DNA from: Planctomycetales bacterium
Lineage (GTDB): Bacteria > Planctomycetota > Planctomycetia > Planctomycetales > Planctomycetaceae
DNA: 64,000 bases
Direction of reading: 5' to 3'
Assembly: GCA_026400835.1 (NCBI GenBank)
Contig: JAPLOA010000055.1
Location: 62,001 to 126,000 of the forward strand
The translations under genes and the position numbers were made by a program. Position 1 is the stretch's first letter, and every line of letters starts with the position of its first letter. Shown piece after piece: positions 55,001-63,077 of the stretch. The notes under the pieces are model-generated. The model ran no database searches. It saw only the letters and a program-made list of their open reading frames with translations, and was not told the DNA's origin.

Positions 55001-56011
55001 ATCGACCTCATCTGTCTTCACTTTCCGGGTACACCGATCTCCAACGTTGGTCTTCGAAGCCTCAAGGACTTCAAGATTTCTCAACTTTTCTGTAATCACA
55101 CAATGGTAAACGGCGATGAAATCGCGAACGAGGCACCCGAATTCAAGGTCAGGGAATGGGGGCACGTACCAGGACTCACGGAACTCGGTTTTAGCAAGTT
55201 TCTGGAATCGCCACATGTTATCGCAATTGACATTCCTTCTGCCGATGTGACGCCGACCGTGATCAGGATCGCTGCCGAAAGCAATTTGCGTCACTTCGGA
55301 ATGATCGACCTCAACGCCTCTGATTTGCCGCCCGCACAGTTGTTCAGCGTGCTCACAGAGATTCAAGTCCTGGCGTTGCAATCGACTGATGAAATTCCAC
55401 AGGAGTATCTGCAGGATTTGCATGTTCAGGTTCCGCAGGCAGAGATTCGTTGCGGGGCAAGGACTATCCCACCGGATGATGGCGCAATTCAGGCGAGACT
55501 TTTCGCAGGTCGGCAGATCTCCAACGGTATCGTTACACCAATCGCCCGAGAAGTGCCGCATTCATACCTTCTGGAATTCAAAGCAAGACGCATCACAGGG
55601 GAAGATGCAATTGGCATTCGGTTTCCAATCGCGGACAGCGCGGCAGCCATTCTTTTTTCCGCCTTCACGGACCACACCGGAGGGCTGAGCGGACTGACAC
55701 TGGTTGACGGCGTTGATTTGCCGGGATCGCCGCACACGAAACGAGGTAATCCGTTTGCAGACGGTAAGGACCACGTCATTCGCATTGTCGTGACGCCTCG
55801 TACCGTGACTGCAACGCTTGATAACATGGAATATGTGCAATGGGAAGGCGACCCTGGACGCTTGAAGCCGTACGCGTGGCTCGAAGGGGAAAAGACGCCG
55901 CTGTTCATCAAAACATGGGCCGACTTCTACGTATCGGAACTCAAACTTGAAGCGATCGATTCTGCGGAGCTGACTGAGCCTTCCGAAGAAAAACCAATCG
56001 ATGCGAAATGA
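52097..56011 (+). CDS. Receptor-like Ser/Thr protein kinase with duplicated extracytoplasmic modules
   Basis: 1304 residues. An N-terminal helical region (1-130) precedes a complete Hanks-type kinase (about 138-400): G-loop GHGAFGVV, Lys167 in VVAIKML, HRDIKPANILL (Asp260), DFGLARAV (Asp280) and MAPEQARG. One membrane helix (about 430-450, IVSIFALLILIPAAYWLL) separates a large external part. This contains a beta-sandwich-like module (about 495-655), two leucine-rich-like modules each opening with DxxIIxLVxSxGG (about 665-890 and 900-1115), and a second copy of the beta-sandwich-like module at the end (about 1130-1295, LEFKARRITGEDAIGIRFPI, VIRIVVTPRTVTATLDN). Signal sensed is unknown. It ends seven bases from a convergent ECF sigma gene. 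Confidence 0.9.
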   Translation: MDPKMTDDDIFIKAIEFPDAADRTRYLDMACDGNEAQKARVASLLRAHEEASRFLTTPAMSELRAQVQEIRDSHLESEQDKASLGAADEATVQTADLRNQQLGASEPEDDDRETVDEEFKKYLSPSTRPNWLGRLAHYEIEAILGHGAFGVVAKAFDEKLHRVVAIKMLRPELATISPPRKRFIREARTAAAVTHENIVGIYAVEEDPVPYLVMEFVPGQTLQARLNQKGPLEIPELLTIALQVARGLAAAHNAKLIHRDIKPANILLTCDPVDRTKISDFGLARAVDDASLTSSGLIAGTPLYMAPEQARGETLDSRADLFSLGSVMYQMVCGRPPFRAATTMAVLKRVCEDTPRPIKDLIPEAPEWLCAIISRLLEKDRDDRFQTAEEVVEILERCQRELLASGVVSFPVRRNANRRTANDSWRSRLSISQIVSIFALLILIPAAYWLLRGRGEANSETNTPPDSVKANVASAGLSSSVGSDTASQSESDTQSLLWTNGRLVSGQIRTIANSTPESYRLEFSIRGNDSKMFMVVFPIAGRQACLTFGGFREKGAPLYGLEKIDGKGLFEIFPNAVGDFFVDNQSHRISLTVTPTSVSATLDGKPIVNWTGDASQLSTYDWLRPHLYGRLFINPFGSEWEITDLTLEPLSDPTQQTSTDQEIINLVRSAGGRMTLGEPPFAGTSLTAIENPRPLSSDVVHFDFRRSKLNEGKEFGDEQLTRLAELLELRPDIKIGVLNLVGTSVSNTGLLTLEQVPVTELMIYNTRVNGNQIAEQLATFPISDWDFGSSISSDSLAVLAKNPNLRGISLDSETVDAQSLSVFANSKLRRLQLFGRENRSLPTVDQLSGLTELTDLFLPNYELGSDPNMLRSLQESLPGVNIHTKSYTDRLPLPREYPESDLDIISLVESVGGEIHQYRPEGLVRVRAANNRTLARSNGAINIYASSKPEFDDSKLLELTAILKHRPDIDLICLHFPGTPISNVGLRSLKDFKISQLFCNHTMVNGDEIANEAPEFKVREWGHVPGLTELGFSKFLESPHVIAIDIPSADVTPTVIRIAAESNLRHFGMIDLNASDLPPAQLFSVLTEIQVLALQSTDEIPQEYLQDLHVQVPQAEIRCGARTIPPDDGAIQARLFAGRQISNGIVTPIAREVPHSYLLEFKARRITGEDAIGIRFPIADSAAAILFSAFTDHTGGLSGLTLVDGVDLPGSPHTKRGNPFADGKDHVIRIVVTPRTVTATLDNMEYVQWEGDPGRLKPYAWLEGEKTPLFIKTWADFYVSELKLEAIDSAELTEPSEEKPIDAK

Positions 56012-56017
56012 CCGTAA

Positions 56018-56593
56018 TCACGGCTGTTCCTGATCTTGTCTGATCGCCGCATAAAGTTTTGCCCTGGCCAATGTCCAGTCTCGCTTGGCGGTCGCGGGTG
56101 AGATGTCCATTATCACGGCCGTTTCTTCGATCGAAAGGCCGCCGAAATAGCGATGCTCGATCAGCTCTCGCTGGCGAGCATTCTCTTTGCCAAGTTCCTC
56201 AAGGGCCAGGTGCAGTTCCTCAAACGCAACGCCATTCTCAGTCTTGAAGTTGTCGAGCAATGTGTCGATCGGAACTCGCTGTCGATCGCCGCCTCGCTTT
56301 TGAGCACTCCTGGTGCGAGCGTGGTCGACAAGAATCTGCTGCATTGCTCGATTGGCTGCTACAAACAGATAGCGGCGGTTCTCAGTATGTGCGATCACAT
56401 TCTGATCCATCAGTTTCAGGCAAGCCTCATTCACTAAGGCACTGGCCTGCAGAGTATGATCCGGCCGCTCTGATTTCATCATTCGCCGAGCGACTCGCAA
56501 CAGATCATCAAGGATAAGCTCGAAGACTCGATTTGCGGCATCGCCATTGCCCGCTCGAGCCTCCTGAAGCATGCAAGTAAACTCACTTTCCAT
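56018..56593 (-). CDS. ECF-type RNA polymerase sigma factor
   Basis: 191 residues, GGAGGG site before the ATG. Region 2 is seen in HTLQASALVNEACLKLMD and ENRRYLFVAANRAMQQILVDHARTRSAQKRGG, region 4 in QRELIEHRYFGGLSIEETAVIMDISPATAKRDWTLARAKLY. This is the planctomycete-enriched sigma group (TIGR02999-like) that carries the ILVDHARxRxAxKRGG linker and is often encoded next to Ser/Thr kinases without an anti-sigma gene. It is convergent with the kinase gene and divergent from a second ECF sigma gene. Confidence 0.93.
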   Translation of the reverse strand: MESEFTCMLQEARAGNGDAANRVFELILDDLLRVARRMMKSERPDHTLQASALVNEACLKLMDQNVIAHTENRRYLFVAANRAMQQILVDHARTRSAQKRGGDRQRVPIDTLLDNFKTENGVAFEELHLALEELGKENARQRELIEHRYFGGLSIEETAVIMDISPATAKRDWTLARAKLYAAIRQDQEQP

Positions 56594-56809
56594 TGATCCC
56601 TCCGCTTCCGGCAGGAGTAGTGCCGGTTTGAGTTACCCAACCGTATGATGGAGAGAATGTAGCCTCCGGTATGATGGTTGACTATTCTCGAAGGAACCAG
56701 ATCACTCGCATTTTTTGGTGGTCGACTGTCTTCATTGCTGTTTCCTGAGCGGTTATGTAAAAGCACCCCACAGGATTATTTGCGACTGTTGAATGAAGGG
56801 TCGTTTACC

Positions 56810-57433
56810 TTGCAAGACGATTCAGAAGTAGAGTCTTTTGGAAGCACCGAATATACCTTGCTGCTGGGGCAGATCCAGGCGGGGGATGCGAAAGCGGAGG
56901 CGATGCTGTTCGAACGCATGCAGACGGTGATGCGGGCGACGGCAGATGTAATGATGCGGAAGGAAGCCTGCGACCATACTCTGCAGCCGACGGCCGTGGT
57001 GAATGAGGCGATCATTCGGATTTTGAACTCCGGACTCCTTCAAAAGGCGGATGGCCGCCGTTACCTGTTCGGAGCGGCCAACAAGGCCATGCGGGAGATT
57101 CTTGTCGACCATGCTCGCCGCCGAAACGCTTACAAGCGTCCCGGCAGCCATGAGAGATCATCCATCGACAGTATGCTCGAAACACTTCAGCAAAGAGACA
57201 ATGTCGAGATCTGTGAATTGAACGACGCACTTGACGTTTTGCGAAAACAATTTCCGCGACAGGCCGAGATCGTTGAGCTGCGATTCTTCTCCGGCCTGAC
57301 CGTGGAGCAGATTGCCGATGTGCTGGAAATCAGCACGGCAACCGTCAAACGCGAATGGGCCGCCGCAAGGGCTCGATTGAAACTGCTGATGGGAGGCGAT
57401 GCCGATGACACCGCGGAAGGCGACGATCAGTAG
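56810..57433 (+). CDS. ECF-type RNA polymerase sigma factor, second copy
   Basis: 207 residues if started at the TTG at 56810, which has GAAGGG nine bases upstream and gives a family-like length; another TTG at 56678 would add 44 unrelated residues. Region 2: CDHTLQPTAVVNEAIIRILN and GRRYLFGAANKAMREILVDHARRRNAYKRPG; region 4: QAEIVELRFFSGLTVEQIADVLEISTATVKREWAAARARL. Same subgroup as the neighbouring divergent sigma gene, with which it shares an upstream region (56594-56809). Probable partner kinase is the convergent gene downstream. Confidence 0.9.
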   Translation: MQDDSEVESFGSTEYTLLLGQIQAGDAKAEAMLFERMQTVMRATADVMMRKEACDHTLQPTAVVNEAIIRILNSGLLQKADGRRYLFGAANKAMREILVDHARRRNAYKRPGSHERSSIDSMLETLQQRDNVEICELNDALDVLRKQFPRQAEIVELRFFSGLTVEQIADVLEISTATVKREWAAARARLKLLMGGDADDTAEGDDQ

Positions 57434-57464
57434 GCGGGACCTGGAGGTCTGTTGATTTCATCGT

Positions 57465-57524
57465 TTAACGGCAAGCCGCAGGCGTCGTTGCCCGATTTCG
57501 CCTCCGCCTGCGGCTCGCCGTTAA
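57465..57524. repeat. Long palindrome after the sigma gene, possible terminator
   Basis: TTAACGGCAAGCCGCAGGCG (57465-57484) and CGCCTGCGGCTCGCCGTTAA (57505-57524) form a 20-bp stem with one mismatch and a 20-base loop. It lies 31 bases after the sigma gene stop, in the 446-base convergent gap. No T-run follows, so it is better seen as a dispersed element that may also stop transcription. Confidence 0.8.
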
Positions 57525-57635
57525 GGAACAGTCCCGAAATAAATTCCGTATATCCCAACCCGAAGCGTCAGTTTTGAAGTTGCGCTGTTCAAGACTGGGG
57601 TCGATCCACGGCGCGAAAACTCAGGGGATTATCAT

Positions 57636-57751
57636 AACCCGACGCGTGAGCGAGGGATTTTTCCAAACACTGCGTCAAACGCAAAAGATCAATCCCTGCG
57701 TCAGCGAGGGATCGGGTTGTTGTGCAAAATCCCTCGCTGACGCTTCGGGTT
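57636..57751. repeat. Inverted pair of AACCCG..AGCGAGGGATTT elements
   Basis: 57636-57660 and 57727-57751 are inverted copies of a 25-base sequence with two differences. Between them lies a small hairpin TCCCTGCGTCAGCGAGGGA. A truncated copy (AACCCGAAGCGTCAG) is at 57557. The same family occurs at 51709-51778 and a relative at 63299-63350. Confidence 0.8.
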
Positions 57752-57879
57752 GGGATTTCAATGCAAGAAAACATCCGGAAGTTATTCTGGGACTGTTCCT
57801 AAACGAGAACGATCTCTACCGAACAAAAACAATGACTTGCTCGGTCCGGCCTGCGAAACGCCAAAGCCCACAATGCTTT

Positions 57880-60800
57880 CTACTTTGCTGGCACCACCTT
57901 TTTAAGCTGTGTCACGATTTCTGTGAGCCGCTCCTGATGCGGCTCAGGCTGGCGTGCCAGCCACTCGTCCAGCAGTTTGTAGTTCCAGCTTTCAGAATAG
58001 GATTCCTTATTCAGAATGGTGGCCCATGCGGCTTCGTATGGCAAAGGGCTTTGCGGGTTCGCAGCGACGGCCGTGAGTCGTGAAAGGGCCACATGCAAAG
58101 CACCATAGACGGATTCCAGTTGCTCCGCAGGGAACTTCTTCTGGATCGCAGCAGCCGCAACGGTATCCCCCGACAGCAATAACGCCTGCTGGTAATGGCA
58201 GTAGAAATAGTGCATCCAGTCTGGATCGTATTTGGGCTCAAGATCGGCAAAGATCTTCAAGGCTCGTGGATACTGCTGGGCTCCGACACTGGCCACCGAG
58301 TAGTTGACCAGAAACCTATGGTTATCCGCCATTTCCGGCTCTGATTCGGCTTTTGCATAGTATTCCACGGCCTTCTGAAAATCGGCCTTCGCTGAATATG
58401 TCGTGCCCATTTCGGTCCAGAGCGCAGGATTCTTTGGCTTCTTGGTTTGTGAATATCTCTGTTCGGCATTCAGGAACGCCTTGATGGCTTCATCATAGCG
58501 TTTCAGGTCATAGAGATTTTTCCCGAGGTAATGGACGTCATGTGCGGAAGCATTCGAACTGCTCGTCCGCACTTCAGAGATTTTCAGCGATTCTTCAAAC
58601 TCGCCCAATCCTCGCAGTGCGTAAACGAGTTGCCGTTCTGCCAGGGACTTGTAGTAAATGTCTTCCTTCACACGTGCTGTTGAAGTCAGCTCTTCAAGGA
58701 TTTTTTTTGCCTCGGGGAAATTGCCCGATTCGACATGGTACTCCGCCGCCTGAATCTCCGCATAAGTGTTCTTCGGCGAGAGTTCCAATGACCGATCGAT
58801 GTATTTCTCCGCCTCTTTCAGCAGCTCGGTTTTCTCATCGCTCGAACCCCCCATACTGTGGCTGATGAGCGCTTCGGCCGCGTTCGAAGCAATGTCGGGG
58901 TCCTGCGGAAAACGTTTCGCACTTTCCCGGGCGAGTTCACAACCTTCCTGAATCATTCCCTCGTTCAGTCGAACTCTTGAACGAAACAGAGCTGGAAGCC
59001 TCTGGTCCGGCAATAGAATGGCCGCTTGATCCATCAGCTCGAACGACTCTTTGGATCGGCGATTCTGGACCAGCTTCAAAGCTCGGAATAACTTCAGCAC
59101 ACCTTCCCGCTCTTCTTTTTTCACGGGCTGTTCTTCATCAACTTTGACAGATTCCGGTAGGATGCTCTCCGGCTCTGACTCATCGGAACTTCTGCCGACA
59201 ATAGACGACGCGATTCGATCGACCGAGATTTTCTCCGTCGGCAAGAAATCTGTCTCCGGTGCCGAACGAAACCATGAGATCGGATTGTCATTCAATGCTT
59301 TCAGAAGACTTCCCGCCACCTGCAGAGCGTCTTCGGCATCGTTCAGAGCCCTCGATTTCTCATCAAGGGCTATTATTTTCTCGTCGTTCTCTTTTCGCAG
59401 GGCCGTCGCTGCTGTTCGGCTTTGTTGATTCAGAACCAGCATCGCCACGATCGCCACAAAGGCTGCTGCTGCAATTGCTGAGACCGTTTTCTGGTTGCGG
59501 CGAATCCATCGTTGAGCTCGCACGGACAGCGGTTCCTGGTAAGCCGGTACCGGCTCGTCGGCCAGCCAGAGTTCAATACTCTTCGCAAGATCTTCAGCAC
59601 CCTGATACCGATCCTGTTTCTTTGTTGCCAAAGCCTTGTGGCAGATTGCTGCGAGGGCTCGTGGTACGTTGTTTCTGACATCACTCGCCGGCCGGATGTT
59701 GCCGCTGCGGACATCTTCCAGAACCACTTGCAGATTGAGTCGCCCCGAGTCGTCGGTCGTTCGCCTGATCGCGGTCTGTCCCGTCAGGATCTCATACAGG
59801 ATTGCTCCCAGAGAATAGACGTCCGATGTTTCGTCGACCTGATCCAGTTCGCCTTTCGCCTGTTCTGGACTCATATACTGCGGCGTGCCGATGATGCTTC
59901 CTGTGGCCGTTGCGGAATTGGCTGAGCGATCGTCATCTCCTGTGCCGAGAGCTGCGTTGCCCGATCCCGGAGTGATCTCCGATGGATTGTCTGTCGGGCC
60001 GTCTTCTGTGCTGTTTCGTCGAGTTGCCCGCGCGAGGCCCCAGTCGACGACGAGCGTTTCGCCATAGCGTCCCAGCATGATGTTGCCGGGCTTGAGGTCG
60101 CGATGAAGCACTCCTTTACTGTGAGCGTAGGCGATCGCTTCGCAGACATCGACGAACCGTTTCAGCAACCCGCGAAACTCCACTGAACGCTCGGAGTCCG
60201 ACTGGAGTGCCTGCGAGTGAAACCGCTCAATCCCATGCTTCAGATTGTCGCCCTCAATAAATCGCATGGCGTAGAAAGGCCGACCATCCGAATATCGCCC
60301 GAGCCCATAAACAGGAACAATGCCAGGATGTTCAAGGCGTCCCGTAATTTTCGCCTCGGCCTGAAATCGCGACTGCAGATCCCTGCGATCTGCGTTCTCG
60401 GCACGAATTTCCTTCAGGGCCACATCTCGATTCAACTCCACGTCTTTGGCGATAAAAACGTCACCCAGGCCACCGGAGGCATGCTTACGGAGAATTCGAA
60501 AACGATTGGCCTGAGATGGAGCAACAGATATCCCGGTCCTGCGTGCTGAAATGGTTCCGATGATGCACAGGGAATCGTGAAGCTCTTGATCGGTAATCGA
60601 ATCCACTGAGTTTCGTACGGATGGCGGAACGGAACTCAATGCTCCCAGAGCATCCGATGTGATGCCGCCATAGAGGTCAATGTGCGCCTTCACCATCGGC
60701 TCAAGGAGTTCCCGTTGCTCAGCCGTGATCGCATTCTGCCGAACGCTGATATCCTGCAGCGATGAAACGCGATCCGCGAGCCAGGCGTTCAGGATATCCG

Positions 60801-61077
60801 TGAGCTTGTCTTCCGAGAGCAGGCCGCTCTGCCAGCAAAGAACGAGGAACAGCAGACCGCGTTGTTCGGAGGAGTGGTCGGTGCGAGCGGGCTTCTTTTC
60901 TGAGATCGGTGAAAGATACTCGGATCCCGTTTCATCGAACGCCCTCAGCAGCTCAACCAGTCGAGCGGTAAACTCCGACGGCACGGCAGCGACAAAGGCA
61001 TCGCGAGCGGCTCCCTCAAGCTCAATGGCCTGACCAAAGTACTCGTCCAGTTGCTGTTCAAACTCAGGAGAACTCAT
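57880..61077 (-). CDS. Ser/Thr protein kinase with membrane helix and TPR domain
   Basis: 1065 residues from the ATG at 61077 (MSSPEFEQQLDEYFGQAIELEG); the frame is open 27 codons further. A helical N-terminus (1-170) leads to the kinase (about 190-480): G-loop ASGGLGDVF, VALKEIR, HRDLKPGNIML near 324, DWGLARA (DWG in place of DFG) near 344, a roughly 50-residue Gly/Ser/Asp-rich insertion in the activation segment, and GTPQYMSPEQA. One membrane helix (about 530-548, VSAIAAAAFVAIVAMLVL), a coiled coil (ALRKENDEKIIALDEKSRALNDAEDAL), then TPR repeats to the end, predicted outside the cytoplasm. DWG kinases with TPR tails are common in planctomycetes. Convergent with the ECF sigma gene, likely its signalling partner. 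Confidence 0.9.
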   Translation of the reverse strand: MSSPEFEQQLDEYFGQAIELEGAARDAFVAAVPSEFTARLVELLRAFDETGSEYLSPISEKKPARTDHSSEQRGLLFLVLCWQSGLLSEDKLTDILNAWLADRVSSLQDISVRQNAITAEQRELLEPMVKAHIDLYGGITSDALGALSSVPPSVRNSVDSITDQELHDSLCIIGTISARRTGISVAPSQANRFRILRKHASGGLGDVFIAKDVELNRDVALKEIRAENADRRDLQSRFQAEAKITGRLEHPGIVPVYGLGRYSDGRPFYAMRFIEGDNLKHGIERFHSQALQSDSERSVEFRGLLKRFVDVCEAIAYAHSKGVLHRDLKPGNIMLGRYGETLVVDWGLARATRRNSTEDGPTDNPSEITPGSGNAALGTGDDDRSANSATATGSIIGTPQYMSPEQAKGELDQVDETSDVYSLGAILYEILTGQTAIRRTTDDSGRLNLQVVLEDVRSGNIRPASDVRNNVPRALAAICHKALATKKQDRYQGAEDLAKSIELWLADEPVPAYQEPLSVRAQRWIRRNQKTVSAIAAAAFVAIVAMLVLNQQSRTAATALRKENDEKIIALDEKSRALNDAEDALQVAGSLLKALNDNPISWFRSAPETDFLPTEKISVDRIASSIVGRSSDESEPESILPESVKVDEEQPVKKEEREGVLKLFRALKLVQNRRSKESFELMDQAAILLPDQRLPALFRSRVRLNEGMIQEGCELARESAKRFPQDPDIASNAAEALISHSMGGSSDEKTELLKEAEKYIDRSLELSPKNTYAEIQAAEYHVESGNFPEAKKILEELTSTARVKEDIYYKSLAERQLVYALRGLGEFEESLKISEVRTSSSNASAHDVHYLGKNLYDLKRYDEAIKAFLNAEQRYSQTKKPKNPALWTEMGTTYSAKADFQKAVEYYAKAESEPEMADNHRFLVNYSVASVGAQQYPRALKIFADLEPKYDPDWMHYFYCHYQQALLLSGDTVAAAAIQKKFPAEQLESVYGALHVALSRLTAVAANPQSPLPYEAAWATILNKESYSESWNYKLLDEWLARQPEPHQERLTEIVTQLKKVVPAK

Positions 61078-61179
61078 GGAGTGTACTCTGATGGAAGCGA
61101 GATGAGAAAAAAGGTCAGCAACGAAAGCGGCCTCATGGCAATCCGTGCCTGAGGCCAATCATGGACGATCAGACGCGGT

Positions 61180-61683
61180 CTATTCTGTGACCGGTGCGTG
61201 CGAGGGATTTGTTGAGTAAGACCGATTGTAGGCATTCCATTGTGCCTGCTGCGAGAAGTTGGACGGCAGGCCGGAATTTCTTCCTGGAACGATTGTCGCA
61301 GGCGCTGAATAATCCAGAGCCGTCGAGGCGCCGCTAAGACCGGCCCCAGCACCGCCGAGGATGGCTGTGAAGGTTTGAATGCGTTTCATTCTTTTCTCCC
61401 CGACTTCCGTCACAGACTGTCCCGTTCGTGCGGCCACTTTGGCGTCCTGTTGTTCCTTCTTCTCAATCCATTTGCTGTTGAGTCGAGTGAGCGGCTGTCC
61501 TGTTGGATTGTACGGGCTGACGTTTGAGTTAGCCGCATAACGAGTAGCCTCATGGGACCGGCCATTTTGGGAATCGGCGCGGCGTTCGCTGCGTTTCTTG
61601 AACAACTGGGCCTGCAGCTCCGAGGTGCAGACAAGCAGGATCAGGGCAATGGTCAGAGTCCTGAGTGTGCGAGATCGAGACAT
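61180..61683 (-). CDS. Small secreted protein, unknown function
   Basis: 167 residues with AAGGA upstream. MSRSRTLRTLTIALILLVCTSELQAQ is a clear signal peptide. The mature part is basic and low in cysteine, with a helical stretch RLNSKWIEKKEQQDAKVAARTGQ and a short Gly/Ala hydrophobic patch (FTAILGGAGAGLSGAST). No domain recognised. About 100 bases upstream of the kinase gene on the same strand, so possibly co-transcribed. Confidence 0.65.
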   Translation of the reverse strand: MSRSRTLRTLTIALILLVCTSELQAQLFKKRSERRADSQNGRSHEATRYAANSNVSPYNPTGQPLTRLNSKWIEKKEQQDAKVAARTGQSVTEVGEKRMKRIQTFTAILGGAGAGLSGASTALDYSAPATIVPGRNSGLPSNFSQQAQWNAYNRSYSTNPSHAPVTE

Positions 61684-61881
61684 TTTCGTGGTCCTTGTTT
61701 CAGTTCCGTGAGTGAAGTTGTTTCAGCCGACAAATGTCTATGCGCAAAACGTCTCGAAAAGGGATCACAGAAAATGTTTGTTTTTTTGGTACGGGTCCTC
61801 GGACGTGCCTCAGCAGCAGAAAAAGCAGGCCAGACCGGGTGCCGTTTGTTCGGACAGCCCGCACGAAAGTCAGAAACCGCT

Positions 61882-62436
61882 TTACGGCAGAGACGTCAGA
61901 TTTTCGTTGGGCTTTGGTACAGTCAGGGTTCCCTGACTGATGGGAATTGGTTGCGGTACCAGTGGCTCACCATTGACATCAAGCGGAAGCATGAGCACGG
62001 TCAGCGACAATTCGCCCGAACACGAAGGGCGTTTGATGGAGAGATCTGCGTCCAGTTGTCCATCCGTCGTTTTGGCGAAGGCGGAACTTGACGCGACGAT
62101 CTGGAGAGTCTGGCGATGTCGCCGCGAGAACTCCGCGAAGAAGACTGCCGAATCGCAGTCTGCAGGAGGTGTGATTGTTCCCGTCAGTCGGATTCCGTCG
62201 TACTGTTGCAGAGTCTTCCAGTCGGGTAACTGCAGACTGCTGATGACACGACTTGCTGAATCGGGCAGCGAAACCACCACCGTTGTTTCTGGTGCTGTCT
62301 CTTCATAGTGAACGGTCTCTTCCGAATAGCCAGCCGCCGGAGCAGGAAACACGGGTTCTGATTGGCATCGCAGAAAGAGAAAGCCAAGGGCAGAAGTCAG
62401 AACGACCGCAGTCGCTGTTCGTTTCACGAAAGGCAT
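61882..62436 (-). CDS. Small secreted or anchored protein, unknown function
   Basis: 184 residues from the ATG at 62436, chosen because MPFVKRTATAVVLTSALGFLFLRCQSEP is a signal-like start; the cysteine after the hydrophobic part could be lipidated but the lipobox is poor. The mature part has a beta-rich segment (IRLTGTITPPADCDSAVFFAEFSRRHRQTLQIVASS) and ends SQGTLTVPKPNENLTSLP. No family recognised. Confidence 0.6.
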   Translation of the reverse strand: MPFVKRTATAVVLTSALGFLFLRCQSEPVFPAPAAGYSEETVHYEETAPETTVVVSLPDSASRVISSLQLPDWKTLQQYDGIRLTGTITPPADCDSAVFFAEFSRRHRQTLQIVASSSAFAKTTDGQLDADLSIKRPSCSGELSLTVLMLPLDVNGEPLVPQPIPISQGTLTVPKPNENLTSLP

Positions 62437-62548
62437 GTTTATCGAATCCTTGTCAGAAACAAACGGTCGGCTTTCGGAGGCGAAAACCGACCTTTGCACG
62501 AGCAGATCGGGAGTTTGTAAAAACCTCAGTCAAGCGAGTTTTCTCTCG

Positions 62549-62657
62549 CCACCGGGTTTACCCCGGTGGTTTACGGGCTTTTGCACTACACATGTCGCAC
62601 CTGAATGAGGAACTGGAGTAGTGCAGAAGCCTCATTCCACCGGGGTAAACCCGGCGG
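62549..62657. repeat. MITE-like long inverted repeat
   Basis: CCACCGGGTTTACCCCGGTGG (palindrome, 62549-62569) is repeated inverted at 62637-62657 with one change. Inside these, GCTTTTGCACTAC and GTAGTGCAGAAGC pair again with one mismatch around a 27-base centre. The whole forms one long hairpin about 109 bases long between two small secreted-protein genes. Confidence 0.8.
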
Positions 62658-62674
62658 CGTAGACTGTTTGATGG

Positions 62675-63055
62675 CTAATAGAAATCAATATTCGTCACAA
62701 TTGCGTGTTGGTATTCGTTGGCCCAGACGAACGCAAAGTTGTCGCCTCGACGTCCGTAATCCACAACAACGCTTCCACGGGGCCCGCCAGCCCATTGACC
62801 GAGGAAGGATGTTCTGCCTGTTGTGGAAGTATCGAAGATTGGCGTACCGCTTCGATTGAAGTGTCCGGCACCCACACTATGGCGGGTCATGCGAGGGCCA
62901 CGGCCGGTCATGAAGCGAATCGATGAGCGAGGGTAAGATCCACCGCTTCGATAGCTGTCGATCGAAAAACCGCCACGTGAGAAAGTGGCCGCCTCGACAG
63001 TCTGCGACAGGAACATCTGTGTCGCCAGGGCCTTACAAGTCAGTGCTCTTTTCAT
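62675..63055 (-). CDS. Small secreted Gly/Arg/Ser-rich protein
   Basis: 126 residues with an AAAGGAG site before the ATG. A short signal-like start (MKRALTCKALATQMFLSQTVEA) is followed by a Gly/Arg/Ser-rich part (FSRGGFSIDSYRSGGSYPRS) and a Gly/Phe/Tyr-rich end. No domain recognised. The good ribosome binding site is the main support. Confidence 0.6.
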   Translation of the reverse strand: MKRALTCKALATQMFLSQTVEAATFSRGGFSIDSYRSGGSYPRSSIRFMTGRGPRMTRHSVGAGHFNRSGTPIFDTSTTGRTSFLGQWAGGPRGSVVVDYGRRGDNFAFVWANEYQHAIVTNIDFY

Positions 63056-63077
63056 CGGAAAATCTCCTTTCGAGAGA

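Noticed and set aside
57600-57760. Regularly repeated AGCGAGGGAT units as a possible CRISPR array
   Set aside because: Copies are in both orientations with irregular spacing and are themselves palindromic; no cas genes nearby.
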